From Prorocentrum cordatum (lineage: Eukaryota; Sar; Dinophyceae; Prorocentrales; Prorocentraceae), in NCBI GenBank assembly GCA_963575745.1, contig CAUYUJ010014350.1, positions 371,465 to 413,469 of the forward strand: DNA of 42,005 nt. Direction: 5' to 3'. Both the position numbers and the translations under genes were made by a program. The notes below the pieces were generated by a model. The model worked only from the letters and a program-made list of their open reading frames with translations. It was not told where the DNA came from and did not search any database. Positions 30,250-40,152 of the stretch are shown in pieces (positions within the stretch are counted from its first letter, which is position 1; each line of letters starts with the position of its first letter).

Positions 30250-31270
30250 GCTTCTTGGCCGGCTGCAGCGCGGACCGCTCACGGCTATCCGCGGAGAAGA
30301 GCGCCGAGCGGGGTGCGCGAGAGGGGCGCTCCGCGACGGGGCCGGGAGCGGCACCGGAGGGGGTGGTCTTAAGTCGGGCCTGTCGCTCTACAGAAGGAAA
30401 ATTCAAAAACGGTCAAAAAAGATCTGGGGAAGATCTGTTTTGCTTTTTTATAATTTTGGAGCATGTTCTAGGCATTTCTAATCTTTCGCCCAAAATCCGC
30501 CTGTAGGGGGGCATGACCGGCCTAAGGGTGGTCGACGGCGACGGGCGCTCTCCTCGTCTTGGGCGCGGCGACGTGGGACCCAGACTTCAGGCGAGATGGT
30601 TTTGGATGGCAACCGCAGCCGGCTTCTCGTCGGTTCGGCCTCCTGGGGCCGCTCTCGGGACCGGGGACCATCCGAAAGGGATCCAGGACGCAAAACTGGC
30701 CCTGGGGGGAGGGGTCGGGCGCTATGGGGCCGCAGACTGAAAAAAACATGTCGTCGGGTGTCTGGGGACACAGCGTGGTCGAGCTGGAGCGGGCCACGGA
30801 CGTGCTGATCGCACGCTGGCGCAGCGGAAAATGGAGGAGCACCCGTGGGCGGAAAGCATCTACGTATCCATGGCCTCGCGGGCCCGGCCCCTGAGCCGCG
30901 ACCCTGGAGATACGGGGTGTTCTTGTCGCGGACGCCCCGCGCGGAAGGTATCCATGCGACCGCGTATCCACGCCATCGCGCCCCGGGATCCAGACCGCGA
31001 GGGCGTGCATATTGATATGATCGCCGCGCGCGAAGCTCAGCCGCGGATGCAAGGCGCGGGGGGAGCCGTGCAGGTCGACGGGCACGCGCAGCCCGAGAAT
31101 ACCACGTGTCGGATTCTGGAGGCCATGGATCGAAAAATGTCAGCATCTCTGGGGGGCCGCATCTCTTATTTCCGCCAGCGTCCGCGAGCCTTCCACCCGC
31201 TGAGCTGCCCTCGTCTTGCTTCCGCTGGCCTCCGCCGACCTCCCGCTGACCTTCCGCCGGGGAAGAGGTG
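30250..31270. other. Unclassified GC-rich stretch
   Basis: It includes the partner (30365-30404) of the dispersed repeat at 83-122, followed by a short AT-richer patch. Long frames occur on both strands (for example 30478-31302 minus) without recognised domains and with Arg/Pro-rich composition expected of GC-rich non-coding DNA. Confidence 0.3.
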
Positions 31271-31490
31271 AAAAAACACTTCGGCCCTTGAAGGCGAGGC
31301 AATTGCTGGAACGCTCAACCCCGTTGGTGGGACCAGAAGCCTGGTGTACCACCATGGCGTACCGCTTGAGGACAGGGCAGCTATAGAGCAAAACGGTGAG
31401 ATTGTTGGTGAACTTCCCAGAAGCCCCACTGGCTTCGTCAAAACACCATGTCCTGCCTCGAACACTACGTATCAGCTTGAAGGTGGACCA
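31271..31490. other. Coding-like stretch, unrecognised
   Basis: Sequence complexity here is ordinary. The minus strand reads CFDEASGASGKFTNNLTVLL and then YAMVVHQASGPTNGVE with natural-looking composition. A plus-strand frame (AAIEQNGEIVGELPRSPTGF) also looks plausible. I cannot assign either to a family. It could be an exon or retrotransposon debris. Confidence 0.3.
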
Positions 31491-31695
31491 GGAGGAGGAG
31501 GAGGAAGAGGAGGAGGAGGAGGAGGAAGAGGAGGAGGAGGAGGAGGAGGAGTGGAGGAGGAGGAGGAGGAGGACAAGGAGGAGGAGGAGAAGGAGGACAA
31601 GGAGGAGGAAGATGAGGATGATGATGAGGAGGAGGAGGAGGAAGAGGCGGAGAAGGAGGAGGAGGAGGACGAGGAGGAGGGGGAGGAGGAGATGG
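31491..31695. repeat. GAG triplet purine tract
   Basis: AGG/GAG triplets with AAG, GAC and GAT variants, about 200 nt. Together with the CTC tract at 31905-31985, it forms a potential intramolecular purine/pyrimidine hairpin. Confidence 0.95.
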
Positions 31696-31904
31696 GGACC
31701 AAACCTCGCCGTCGCGTCGGCCGCCGCCTTCGCCGACCGCGCGCGGGGCTCCGAGGAGACCGCGCCGGCCCCGCAGGCCAACGTGCAGCAGGCCAGCCCG
31801 AGCCGCGCCGCGGCCGTGCGAGAGCCTGGGACGACGGCGCCGCTCAACGACGGCGGCGGCGGCGGCGACGGCAAGGGAAAAGACGGCGGCTTCCTTATCC
31901 TCTT

Positions 31905-32337
<433 letters not shown>

Positions 32338-32338
<1 letters not shown>

Positions 32339-32660
32339 GGCCATCCTTGTCCAGGCCTTCCTCCTGCTCCTCCGCCTCCTGCTCATCATATTCCTCCTCC
32401 TGCTTCTACTCCTACTCCTACTCGGATTCCTATTTCTTCTCCTACTCCTGCTCCTATTCTTCGTCATCAAACACCCTCCCCCTTCTCCCCCTGCTCCCAC
32501 TCAGAATTCTCCTCCTGGACCTCACGCGGGCAGTCTTCGGTTTTACTGACGGCAAGGCAGGGCGCCCCTTGTTGCCCCTCCTCCTCCGCCACGTGCCCCT
32601 CTTCGGGCCCCATCCTCCTCCCCCTCATCTACCTCCTCTCCCATTCACCATCCTTATCCC
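32338..32660. other. CCT/CTC-rich degenerate pyrimidine stretch
   Basis: CTCCTGCTCCTAC-type words dominate to about 32520, then a short mixed segment, then CCTCCCCCTC. No gene recognised. Confidence 0.4.
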
Positions 32661-32664
32661 CCCA

Positions 32665-32800
32665 GAGAGGAGAAGGAGAAGGAGAACGAGAAGGAGAAGG
32701 AGAAGGAGAAGGATTAACAAAAAGAGAAGGAGAAGGAGAAGCAGAAGGAGAAAGAGAAGGAGGAGGAGGAGGAGGAGGAGGGGTAGCGGGGAGCGGGAGA
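32665..32800. repeat. GAGAAGGA purine tract
   Basis: AGAAGGAGA hexamer-like units followed by AGGAGG triplets; one strand is nearly all purine for about 115 nt. Confidence 0.9.
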
Positions 32801-32923
32801 TGGGGGAAGGCACGGAATACAAAGGAGGGAGAAGAGGAGAAGAGAGGAAGAGGAGGAGGATGAGTCCCGACACAAGCGCCCCACTAGGGCCGAGACAGCA
32901 GCCCCCGCGCTCTGGCGGAGCTC

Positions 32924-33178
32924 TTGGCGATAGCTCTGCGCCTGGCCTCCATGAGAGGGGAAACGAGGGATTCCGAGCACCTGCCCTTCGCTCGAAGGGA
33001 ATTGAAAGTAGACAAGAGGAGATCAGACGCAGTACCTCGGCTGGGAAGCTCAGAGAGGCCAGATTTGCAATTAGAATGGACAAGCATGCGATCGAATGAG
33101 GAAAGCTCGAAAAAGCAGGCAGGCAGGCAGGGTATACACTTATCTCAAGAATTCAGGGCTACAGGACAACCGTACTAG
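32924..33178 (+). CDS. Short unrecognised frame of ordinary composition
   Basis: An 84-codon frame starts MAIALRLASMRGE and reads FARRELKVDKRR, then LQLEWTSMRSNEESSKKQ. Upstream in-frame codons are also open, so the ATG may not be the true start. Composition is mixed and charged, unlike the flanking repeats, which makes it a possible exon or retroelement fragment. No domain is recognised. It is followed by GCAGGCAGGCAGG, a small tandem repeat that the frame runs through, which lowers confidence in the C-terminal third. Neighbours are a purine tract upstream and unclassified DNA downstream. It may be chance. Confidence 0.2.
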   Translation: MAIALRLASMRGETRDSEHLPFARRELKVDKRRSDAVPRLGSSERPDLQLEWTSMRSNEESSKKQAGRQGIHLSQEFRATGQPY

Positions 33179-33529
33179 TGACGTACATCATCTCCCCCAA
33201 CTGCAAAGCACCCAAGACAACATGGCCCAATACTCCCTCCATTATGACGGACCCTGTTTGACGTACACCAACCATTACATATAGCACGGAGCTAAGCGAA
33301 TACGATGTAGAACGGGAAGTGCTGGCCCATCAGGGCGAGGCTGATGAACATCCGATCGGACTGGGCGAACGCCGCAGCAAAATCAAAAGTATCCCGGCAA
33401 AGCAACCTAACAGCGATGTGTAGGAGCATATCTGGAAGCATTCCCCTGAAGATTCAGATGAGAATCCTGTAGAATTCTGCTGTTCTCGCAGTCGTAGTCG
33501 CATTCGCGATGGCAGTCGCAGTGGCATCG
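33179..33529. other. Unclassified stretch of ordinary complexity
   Basis: No gene recognised. The CAGTCGCAGT-type words from about 33485 are the diverged start of the CAGCCT array. Confidence 0.3.
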
Positions 33530-35085
33530 GCAGTCGCAGTCACAGCCTCGGCCTCAGCCTGCCTCAGCCTCAGCCTCAGCCTGCCTCAGCCTCAGCCTGC
33601 TTCAGCCTCAGCCTCAGCCTGCTTCAGCCTCAACATCGGTCTGCCTTCAGCCTCGGCCTCAGCCTCAGCCTGCCTCAGCCTCACCCTGCATCAGCCTCAG
33701 CCTCAGCCTCAGCCTGCCTCAGCATCAGCCTGCCTCAGCCTCAGCCTCAGCCTGCCTCAGCCTCAGCCTCAGCCTGCTTCAGCCTCAGCCTCAGTCTGCC
33801 TTCAGCCTCGGCCTCAGCCTCAGCCTGCCTCAGCCTCAGCCTGCATCAGCCTCAGCCTCAGCCTCAGCCTGCCTCAGCATCAGCCTGCCTCAGCCTCAGC
33901 CTCAGCCTGCCTCTGCCTCAGCCTCAGCCTGCTTCAGCCTCAGCCTCAGTCTGCCTTCAGCCTCGGCCTCAGCCTCAGCCTGCCTCAGCCTGAGCCTGCA
34001 TCAGCCTCAGCCTCAGCCTCAGCCTGCCTCAGCATCAGCCTGCCTCAGCCTCAGCCTCAGCCTGCCTCAGCCTCAGCCTCAGCCTGCTTCAGCCTCAGCC
34101 TCAGTCTGCCTTCAGTCTCGGCCTCAGCCTCAGCCTGCCGCAGCCTCAGCCTGCATCAGCAGCCTCAGCCTGCCTCAGCATCAGCCTGCCTCAGCCTCAG
34201 CCTCAGCCTGCCTCAGCCTCAGCCTCAGCCTGCTTCAGCCTCAGCCTCAGTCTGCCTTCAGCCTCGGCCTCAGCCTCAGCCTGCCTCAGCCTCAGCCTGC
34301 ATCAGCCTCAGCCTCAGCCTCAGCCTGCCTCAGCCTCAGCCTCAGCCTGCCTCAGCCTCAGCCTCAGCCTGCTTCAGCCTCAGCCTCAGTCTGCCTTCAG
34401 CCTCGGCCTCAGCCTCAGGCTGCCTCAGCCTCAGCCTGCATCAGCCTCAGCCTCAGCCTGCCTCAGCATCAGCCTGCCTCAGCCTCAGCCTCAGCCTGCC
34501 TCAGCCTCAGCCTCAGCCTGCTTCAGCCTCAGCCTCAGTCTGCCTTCAGCCTCGGCCTCAGCCTCAGCCTGCCTCAGCCTCAGCCTGCAGCCTCAGCCTC
34601 AGCCTCAGCCTGCCTCAGCTCAGCCTGCCTCAGCCTCAGCCTCAGCCTCAGCCTCAGCCTGCCTCAGCCTCAGCCTCAGCCTGCTTCAGCCTGAGCCTCA
34701 GTCTGCCTTCAGCCTCGGCCTCAGCCTCAGCCTGCCTCAGCCTCAGCCTGCATCAGCCTCAGCCTCAGCCTCAGCCTGCCTCAGCCTCAGCCTCAGCCTC
34801 AGCCTCAGCCTGCCTCAGCCTCAGCCTCAGCCTGCTTCAGCCTCAGCCTCAGTCTGCCTTCAGCCATCGGCCTCAGCCTCAGCCTGCCTCAGCCTCAGCC
34901 TGCCTCAGCCTCAGCCTCAGCCTCAGCCTGCCTCAGCATCAGCCTGCCTCAGCCTCAGCCTCAGCCTGCCTCTGCCTCAGCCTCAGCCTGCTTCAGCCTC
35001 AGCCTCAGTCTGCCTTCAGCCTCGGCCTCAGCCTCAGCCTGCCTCAGCCTCAGCCTGCCTCAGCCTCAGCATCAGCCTGCCTCAG
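33530..35085. repeat. CAGCCT hexamer array with ~150-bp higher-order period
   Basis: GCCTCA/CAGCCT hexamers fill about 1550 nt. The landmark CAGTCTGCCTTCAGC recurs at about 33793, 33948, 34102, 34248, 34387, 34538, 34691, 34849 and 35006, giving steps of 139-158 nt. All three plus-strand frames lack stops (Gln-Pro, Ser-Leu or Ala-Ser dipeptides), so the long open frame is a property of the hexamer. Confidence 0.95.
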
Positions 35086-35088
35086 CAT

Positions 35089-35440
35089 TCAAAATGTGGC
35101 CCGGGAATGGAGTCCTGGGAACTCGAAGAACACGAAGTGGCCTACAGTTGGCTCCGGGCATTCAAAATCATGCCCAGGAATGGAGTTCTGGGAACTCGAA
35201 GACCACGAAATGGCCTACAGTTGGCTCTGGGCATTTAAAATGTGGCCCGGGAATGGAGTTCTGGGAACTCGAAGACCACGAAGTGGCCTACGGTTGGCTC
35301 CGGGCATTCAAAATGTGGCCCGGGAATGGAGTTCTGGGAACTCGAAGACCACGAAGTGGCCTACAGTTGGCTCCGGGCATTCAGAATGTGGCCCGGGAGT
35401 GGAGTTCTGGGACCTCGAAGACCACGAAGTGTGTAACTGT
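35089..35440. repeat. 73-bp tandem repeat, five copies
   Basis: GGGAATGGAG or its variant occurs at 35103, 35176, 35249, 35322 and 35395, exactly 73 bp apart. Units also hold TTCTGGGAACTCGAAGACCA, CGAAGTGGCCTACAGTTGGC and CGGGCATTCAAAATGTGGCC. The last unit decays after CACGAAGTG. It starts inside the last CAGCCT unit, with no linker. Confidence 0.95.
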
Positions 35441-35558
35441 TGGCTTTTATATCTATTTTCTAATAAGTATAAAAATCATATAATGTAGTATAATATAATA
35501 TTGAAAAACAAAAAGAGAAAATAATATGAACAAAAAAAAAAAAAAAAAAAAAAAAAAA
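35441..35558 (+). other. AT-rich tail ending in A27
   Basis: About 90 nt of AT-rich DNA (TATATCTATTTTC, TATAATATAATATTG) ends in 27 A at 35532-35558. On the plus strand this resembles the 3' end of a retroposed polyadenylated transcript. It abuts the 3' side of the minus-strand LINE, whose own poly-A would read as T here, so the tail belongs to something else. Confidence 0.5.
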
Positions 35559-35639
35559 CTCCCCGGATCGCGCCCAGACCCCCCTGGGGCGTCATGATGC
35601 TCTCTGTTGACCCTACTAGGAACCTATCAGTCTTCGCTG

Positions 35640-36341
35640 TTATGTAATGCTGAAGGCGGGGAAGCAACAAAATGGAGACTGCCGGGACTGAAACAAGACC
35701 ATTAAGGAGCCGGTGGGCCTTTTTTTCTGGAGGTCGGAGGTATGATGATTATACGGGCACCGATGGGCAACTTCCAACTCGTCCTGGACATTACAGAGGT
35801 TAGAAAAAATGCTTCGTTCCACTAGCGCATTTTGCCAGGGGGCGAGGACCCTTCCATCATCCTCCTGGGCCTGATCCCACGCATGCCTCTCGAGGTAGAG
35901 CTGCGGACTCCGAACTGCGAACCTGCGCGCAGCAGCACGGCGCTCCACCTCCAAGGACCTGGGGCCCACGGGCGAGCCAACGAGGCCAAGGTGTTGCAGC
36001 AGCTGGGGTGGAAGAGCACGCCTAGGACCATTCGTCAGGGACTGAAGGCCTTCTCGCAATATCATTAAAGCTTCCTTGGGAGGAGGTGGGAATTGGCCGA
36101 CAAACATCAGGGCGGGGAAACCGATCATGTCGTGAGCGGAGATGCTAGGCGTCAGTCCCATCGTCAAGCCCATGACGCGAGCAAACCGCTTCCGCAGCTC
36201 AGTCAACGGGCGGCGCCACGAGACGGCCCCGTTGTCGTGGCCGAGGAAGAGGCCGAGGTAACGAGCAGCACGGACAACTTGAAAGCCATCGGCAACGATG
36301 CCGAGAAGGCGTAGACGAGCAAAGACCTCCTCCTTCCCCAC
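35640..36341 (-). pseudogene. LINE ORF2, region after the RT palm (thumb/connection)
   Basis: This open segment of 233 codons carries AARYLGLFLGHDNGAV near residues 25-41, the 'YLG' motif that follows the palm in LINE reverse transcriptases. The tract after it (RKRFARVMGLTMGLTPSISA) fits the helical thumb/connection. It lies downstream of the palm segment containing FADD (36466-36480) and continues in a shifted frame. It ends with a stop at 35640 after FSIT, with no RNase H. The start codon given is just the first Met in the frame; the true protein would begin far upstream. Assigned by motif and order. Function lost. Confidence 0.65.
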
Positions 36342-37834
36342 CCCTCCGTAAAGTACGATTTATGTTTTGCGCGAGCCCATGACAAGCACAGCAGCAGCAC
36401 GCACGAGGCCAAACTCGCGGAGGAGAACGGGGAAGCACGCGAAAAACTTCATACAGCTCATGCCGAGATCATCTGCAAAGACCCCAAGCTGGCACTGGTG
36501 AAAAACAATATCGCGTTTCATCTTCCTAACGACGGGGTCAAAGCAGAGCGCCCAGATACGCCCCGAGAGAGGACGCTCTTATTTTACTCCCCGAAGACAC
36601 TGCGCATTATACTCAGTTACCCCAAGATGCGAAACCCTCATAGTCACGTCCCGATACAGCTCCTGAATTGCCCACAAGATGGTTGCTGGAAGGTTCATGC
36701 CTCTGTGGACTCCGAAGACCCACTCGTGGGAAAGAGAGACGGGAAAGCGCCGGCGATGTCAAAGAAGGCGCGGCCCGCCTCCTGCTCGCCATAAATCGAG
36801 AGCCACCTCGAGACTACGGCCTCAAGCTGGATGATGTTTTCCGAAAGCTGCCTGCCCCCAACGAATCACCTTTGCGAGTGGTCGACGGCGACCGAAGCGA
36901 TGGTTGCGAGATACCAGGCTACCATTTTACTCAACATCTTACTGTCAGTACTACTTGGTGCTATCGGCCGCGTCGTGGAGGACTAGCGCGCGATGGCAAG
37001 CTCGCCCTCGCGCTCGGTCCCCGTGGGCAGGATAGCGCCGAGGGAGACGTTAAACTTCGGCGGCAGCCTCCCCCCCCCGCAGCAGAGCCCCGAAAATTTC
37101 GCAGAGGGTCGAATGGGAGATCCCCCCCCCGCGAGCCCATTCAGAGCACGGGGGCCCACCAGGGCCAACAGCCGCATCTTTCTGCCCCCCCAGAAGCTCC
37201 ACAGACCGATCGAAGCACACGATGTAGACAGGGTGGGGGATGGAGGACTGGATAAACGGAACGCACTTCGGAAAGGCCTCAGGACAAACCCCCACAATCT
37301 CCAAAACCTCGGCCCAGTGGCCCCTGAGAGCCCGAGTACCTTCACGAGGATCCACAATCGGAAGCCCACGAAGATCTCGAATCTGCGCTAGACCTCGTTT
37401 CCGACGCATGGGAGACTAGCTGGCCTGCCCCCACAGCGCGGCAGCTCGAGCTGACTTCGCGGCCTGCGGAAGGTCGCCCACCTCATTGTCGCGTATGAGG
37501 ACGGCAACGCGGCGAACGTTTAGCCCGTTCATCAAGGAGTGAAAACTAGCAGAGTCAGAGAACTTGCCAGCGCCAATATCAATACATTCAAGGAGGTCGG
37601 GGAACCCGCGGCAGGCTTCCTGTCAAGATCGCTCGGCCCTGACGAGACACAGCCCTCTGGGCCGCCAGCGTCCGGGAGATCTTCTGAATGGGGGTTGCAG
37701 GATACGCTTGGGCAAGTTCATCGAGCACCGCTTGCTTGGCGGCAAAGGCGATCGATTTTAGTTCGGGGGGCGGCCCACGGGGTCAGGCGACACGAGAAGG
37801 GCCCAAGATCCTTTCAACATGTCCAGGAAAACTC
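36342..37834 (-). pseudogene. LINE ORF2, reverse transcriptase core with stops and frameshifts
   Basis: The RT copies element RNA into DNA at the nicked target. Reading the minus strand: about 37409-37050 holds the pre-RT linker (ALRGHWAEVLEIVG). Near 36870-36810 comes SQR, a stop, then FVGGRQLSENI, the conserved finger motif with the preceding residue turned into TGA. Motif A is FFDIAGAF at 36742-36765 with its Asp kept. A frame change follows near 36730, then HEWVFGVHRGMNL, then a stop near 36570. Motif C is FADD at 36466-36480, both Asp kept. At least three breaks make it non-functional, yet both catalytic motifs survive, so decay looks fairly recent. Alignment was done by eye. Confidence 0.7.
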
Positions 37835-38254
37835 CTATGATTCGGCAACCCAGCTTGGAATACTAGCATGCCCTCCTGAACCAGGATGGAGGCTGAGGAA
37901 GACGGGGATGTGATCACTAACGTTGGCGGCGCCAAAAACACTGCCATGCACACTTGCGGCCGGACGGAGGTCGAGCAGGGTGGAGGTGTAGAGGTTGGCG
38001 CAAAGACGAGCAACTGATTCGGGGAACCCTTTTTTCCGTTGCGCGCGCGTGGGCCACTCCTGCGCCACTTCGATACGCTGTGGAAATCTACCCTGGAAGA
38101 AGGAGTCGAGGCGGCAGGAACTGGAGGAGTTGCCTGCACACGCTCTGCCGTCGAGATACTGCCTAACCTCGCCAGGCGCGCAGAAGTTAAAGCCGCCACC
38201 CAAAAAGGATAGAGCAAGCCTGGGGCGCCCAAGCCTGGAGGTCGGTCGAAGCAC
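37835..38254 (-). pseudogene. LINE ORF2 endonuclease, C-terminal half, mutated active site
   Basis: The apurinic-like endonuclease (EEP superfamily) nicks target DNA to prime reverse transcription. This 139-codon segment has GGGFNF where the family has GDFN: codon GGC replaces GAC, so the Asp is lost. Further on it has the SDHIPV motif, whose Asp-His pair is intact. It is in a different frame from the N-terminal half (38416-38946). The stretch between (38255-38415) can be read in a third frame as coding-like text (LYLHLDPAMSVQQKRAVL). At least two frameshifts therefore lie within this domain. The loss of the catalytic Asp would alone abolish activity. Confidence 0.7.
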
Positions 38255-38415
38255 TCGCGCTCGCTACGCTAGAGAGAACTGCGCGCTTTTGCTGAACAGA
38301 CATTGCTGGATCAAGATGAAGGTAGAGGAGTTGCACGCACCCTTGAGGCCCAGAGAAAAGGATCCCATGACATCTGCATGCTTGATGAGCCTTATGCCTG
38401 ACGTACTTAAACTTT

Positions 38416-38946
38416 CTAGAGAAACTGCTTCTGGCTCAAAATGGCACGCCCGCCTGCCCAGGAATTAGAGCGATAGGTAGTGAACGCACGATGCCGAGGG
38501 AAGAGACGACGTAGAGTCTCATCATAACAAATGCCTCCATGTGTTTCCTGCAGGACTAGGACGGCATGTATTTCGGCCAAGTATCGCAGTTTGCCTTGCC
38601 TTCGCTTATGGAGACCACGGTTGCCCGAGACAGCGCCATGAAGAGCATGGGCATTCCAGGTGCAGATGCTGAACGAAGACGAGAGAGAGCACGCATGACA
38701 GAACTTCCGAACACCCGGAGGTGACTCAGAACAAGGGGAAGCAGAGGAGACAAAGGACGAGGAGCTGATGGAAAATGGCCCGCCTGCCCGACAGACGCCA
38801 GGGTTCCCTGACACCTTCCTGCGCTTCTGCGGGGGGGGGCCGTTGGTCGGGCAAACAGCCGACCAACGTTGGACGGTCAAACGGCCGACCAACGTCGTCG
38901 CCGATACATCGCTGGCGACGGCGGCAGCGCTCAGACTGGCGATCAC
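38416..38946 (-). pseudogene. LINE ORF2 N-terminus, endonuclease first half
   Basis: A 176-codon segment beginning 22 nt downstream of the ORF1 stop, the spacing expected of ORF2 in a bicistronic LINE. Residues 1-90 are Ser/Pro-rich without a recognised domain. The EEP fold starts near residue 93 with ICTWNAHALHG (Asn of the first motif). It continues with VLVLQETHGG at 129-138 (catalytic Glu) and YRSNSWAGGRAIL at 158-170 (Gly-Gly loop). It then goes out of frame after KQFL. Downstream halves are at 37835-38254. The ATG at 38946 is a plausible natural start, since it follows ORF1 closely. Confidence 0.7.
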
Positions 38947-38968
38947 TGCAGGACCGCGGGCGCCCGTC

Positions 38969-39847
38969 CTAGGCGCTCGAGACGGCGGCGATGATCTCGC
39001 GGGCCTCCCCGATCCCGATGCCCCACTCGGTCACGTTGGCCTCGTTCGGGATAATGCTGAACGCCTCGCTAGAGCGAACCTGCAGGGCGAACAGGTCCCA
39101 GACGTCGTCGGCGGCGGTGACGAACGGGATGCCTTTCGGGCCGTTGGTGCCAAGCCGGCAGCCCTCACCCCAGCGGGCGTGCTTCTTGGCCTCCTTGAGA
39201 ACTGGCTCCCATAACTTGCCGAGAACCTGCTGCCTGCGGCGCGCGTCCATTGTCTGATCAGGGCGCGCTCGAAGCAGTTTTGCTGCCCCATTCCGAGGGT
39301 CCTTCCAAGTCATCCTGGAGTCGTTGAGGCGGGTGAAGGCGATGAAGTCCTTGGCCTGCTCTGCAGACTCAAAGACCACGGAATATGCGTGCTGGAGGTT
39401 GTAGAACTTCGGAGTGGCAACTTCCGCAATTGTAGAACTGACGAGGGTCTTGGCGATGTTCCAGTGCGCCTCGAACTGCTTGCCGAGAACCTTCCTGGGA
39501 AAGCCGCCGATCCAGACTTTGCATGCATCATTGGGCCGCTCGCGTTCAGGAGGAGCGGAAAGGGCGCACCTGGCACGTTTCCAACCTGGCTTACCGCTGA
39601 CTGCGGAGTACCCGTCCCAGGTACTGCCGCCTGCACTGCTCTCGCTGTAGCCCTCGTTGAGCTTCCTCTGCAGCGCGGCAAGGTCAGCTCGAACGGTCTC
39701 GAAGAGCTTGCCGCGCTTGTCGACGGTGTTGGCACGGCGATCGACCTTTTTGACAAGGGCTGCGATTCCCTCCGGCGCGCTGCCCATGCCGTCAAGTCGG
39801 GCCATCATCATGTCGAGCTTCTCGTCAGTGGTGGGAGGCCGCGACAT
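38969..39847 (-). CDS. LINE ORF1 protein, coiled coil plus RRM-like domain
   Basis: An uninterrupted 292-codon frame. LINE ORF1 proteins bind element RNA and form ribonucleoprotein particles. Residues 8-66 are charged and heptad-like (LVKKVDRR, ADLAALQRKLN) and probably form a coiled coil. A Ser/Gly linker follows. Residues 109-116 (CKVWIGGF) resemble the RNP2 strand of an RRM, and 154-169 (AYSVVFESAEQAKDFI) resemble RNP1. A basic helix (DARRRQQVLGKLWEPVLKEAKKH, 201-223) and a C-terminal domain follow. It lies 23 nt upstream of ORF2 on the same strand and 144 nt downstream of the nearer spliced-leader relic. Identification rests on position and architecture, not on a database match. ORF1 stays open while ORF2 is broken. 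Confidence 0.65.
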   Translation of the reverse strand: MSRPPTTDEKLDMMMARLDGMGSAPEGIAALVKKVDRRANTVDKRGKLFETVRADLAALQRKLNEGYSESSAGGSTWDGYSAVSGKPGWKRARCALSAPPERERPNDACKVWIGGFPRKVLGKQFEAHWNIAKTLVSSTIAEVATPKFYNLQHAYSVVFESAEQAKDFIAFTRLNDSRMTWKDPRNGAAKLLRARPDQTMDARRRQQVLGKLWEPVLKEAKKHARWGEGCRLGTNGPKGIPFVTAADDVWDLFALQVRSSEAFSIIPNEANVTEWGIGIGEAREIIAAVSSA

Positions 39848-39990
39848 GCAGCAAAATGCGACGAGAGAACAAGCAAGGCTGACGGCCGCTCGGGCGTGAG
39901 CTCACCGCCAGGATCGAAAGTGCCCGCTCGAATTCGACTCCGAGATGGCTCTCTGCTGAGAGCTACTACACTCAATGGGGCATGTCCCCA

Positions 39991-40012
39991 CTTGAACCAA
40001 AATGGCAACGGA
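39991..40012 (-). other. Spliced-leader relic 1
   Basis: The minus strand reads TCCGTTGCCATTTTGGTTCA followed by AG. The dinoflagellate spliced leader (22 nt) is the same except for A in place of T at position 6 and C in place of T at position 17, so about 20 of 22 match. It lies 144 nt upstream of the ORF1 ATG on the same strand. In known dinoflagellate retrocopies, such relics mark DNA re-inserted from trans-spliced mRNA. An SL RNA gene is unlikely, since no GT donor follows the AAG. Confidence 0.7.
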
Positions 40013-40028
40013 GGAGGAGGATGAGGAG

Positions 40029-40130
40029 GAGAACGAAGGATTGCAAAAAAAACCTAGGTTTGCAAAAAGACCCTAGGTTTTTTTGCAATCCTAGGTTTTT
40101 TTTGCAATCCTTGGTTTTTTTGCAATCCTT
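40029..40130. repeat. Hairpin of ATTGCAAAAAAAACCTAGG-type repeats
   Basis: GGATTGCAAAAAAAACCTAG(G) at 40036 and its exact reverse complement near 40090-40112 form a stem. In total five short units of CCTAGGT(n), TTTGCAATCC or their complements fill the space between the two leader relics. Confidence 0.7.
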
Positions 40131-40152
40131 CACTCAATGGGGCATGTCCCCA

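Noticed and set aside
30478-31302. 274-codon minus-strand frame as a gene
   Set aside because: No recognisable domain, overlapping plus-strand frames of similar length, and composition typical of GC-rich non-coding DNA.
33509-35488. 659-codon frame of Ser-Leu, Gln-Pro and Ala-Ser dipeptides
   Set aside because: The CAGCCT hexamer has no stop in any plus frame, so the length carries no coding signal.
35532-35558. A27 tract as the poly-A tail of the minus-strand LINE
   Set aside because: A tail of a minus-strand element would read as T on the plus strand.
38433-38452. GGCTCAAAATGGC as another spliced-leader relic
   Set aside because: The order of the GGCTCAA and CCATTTTG parts is wrong for the leader on either strand, and it lies inside the endonuclease frame.
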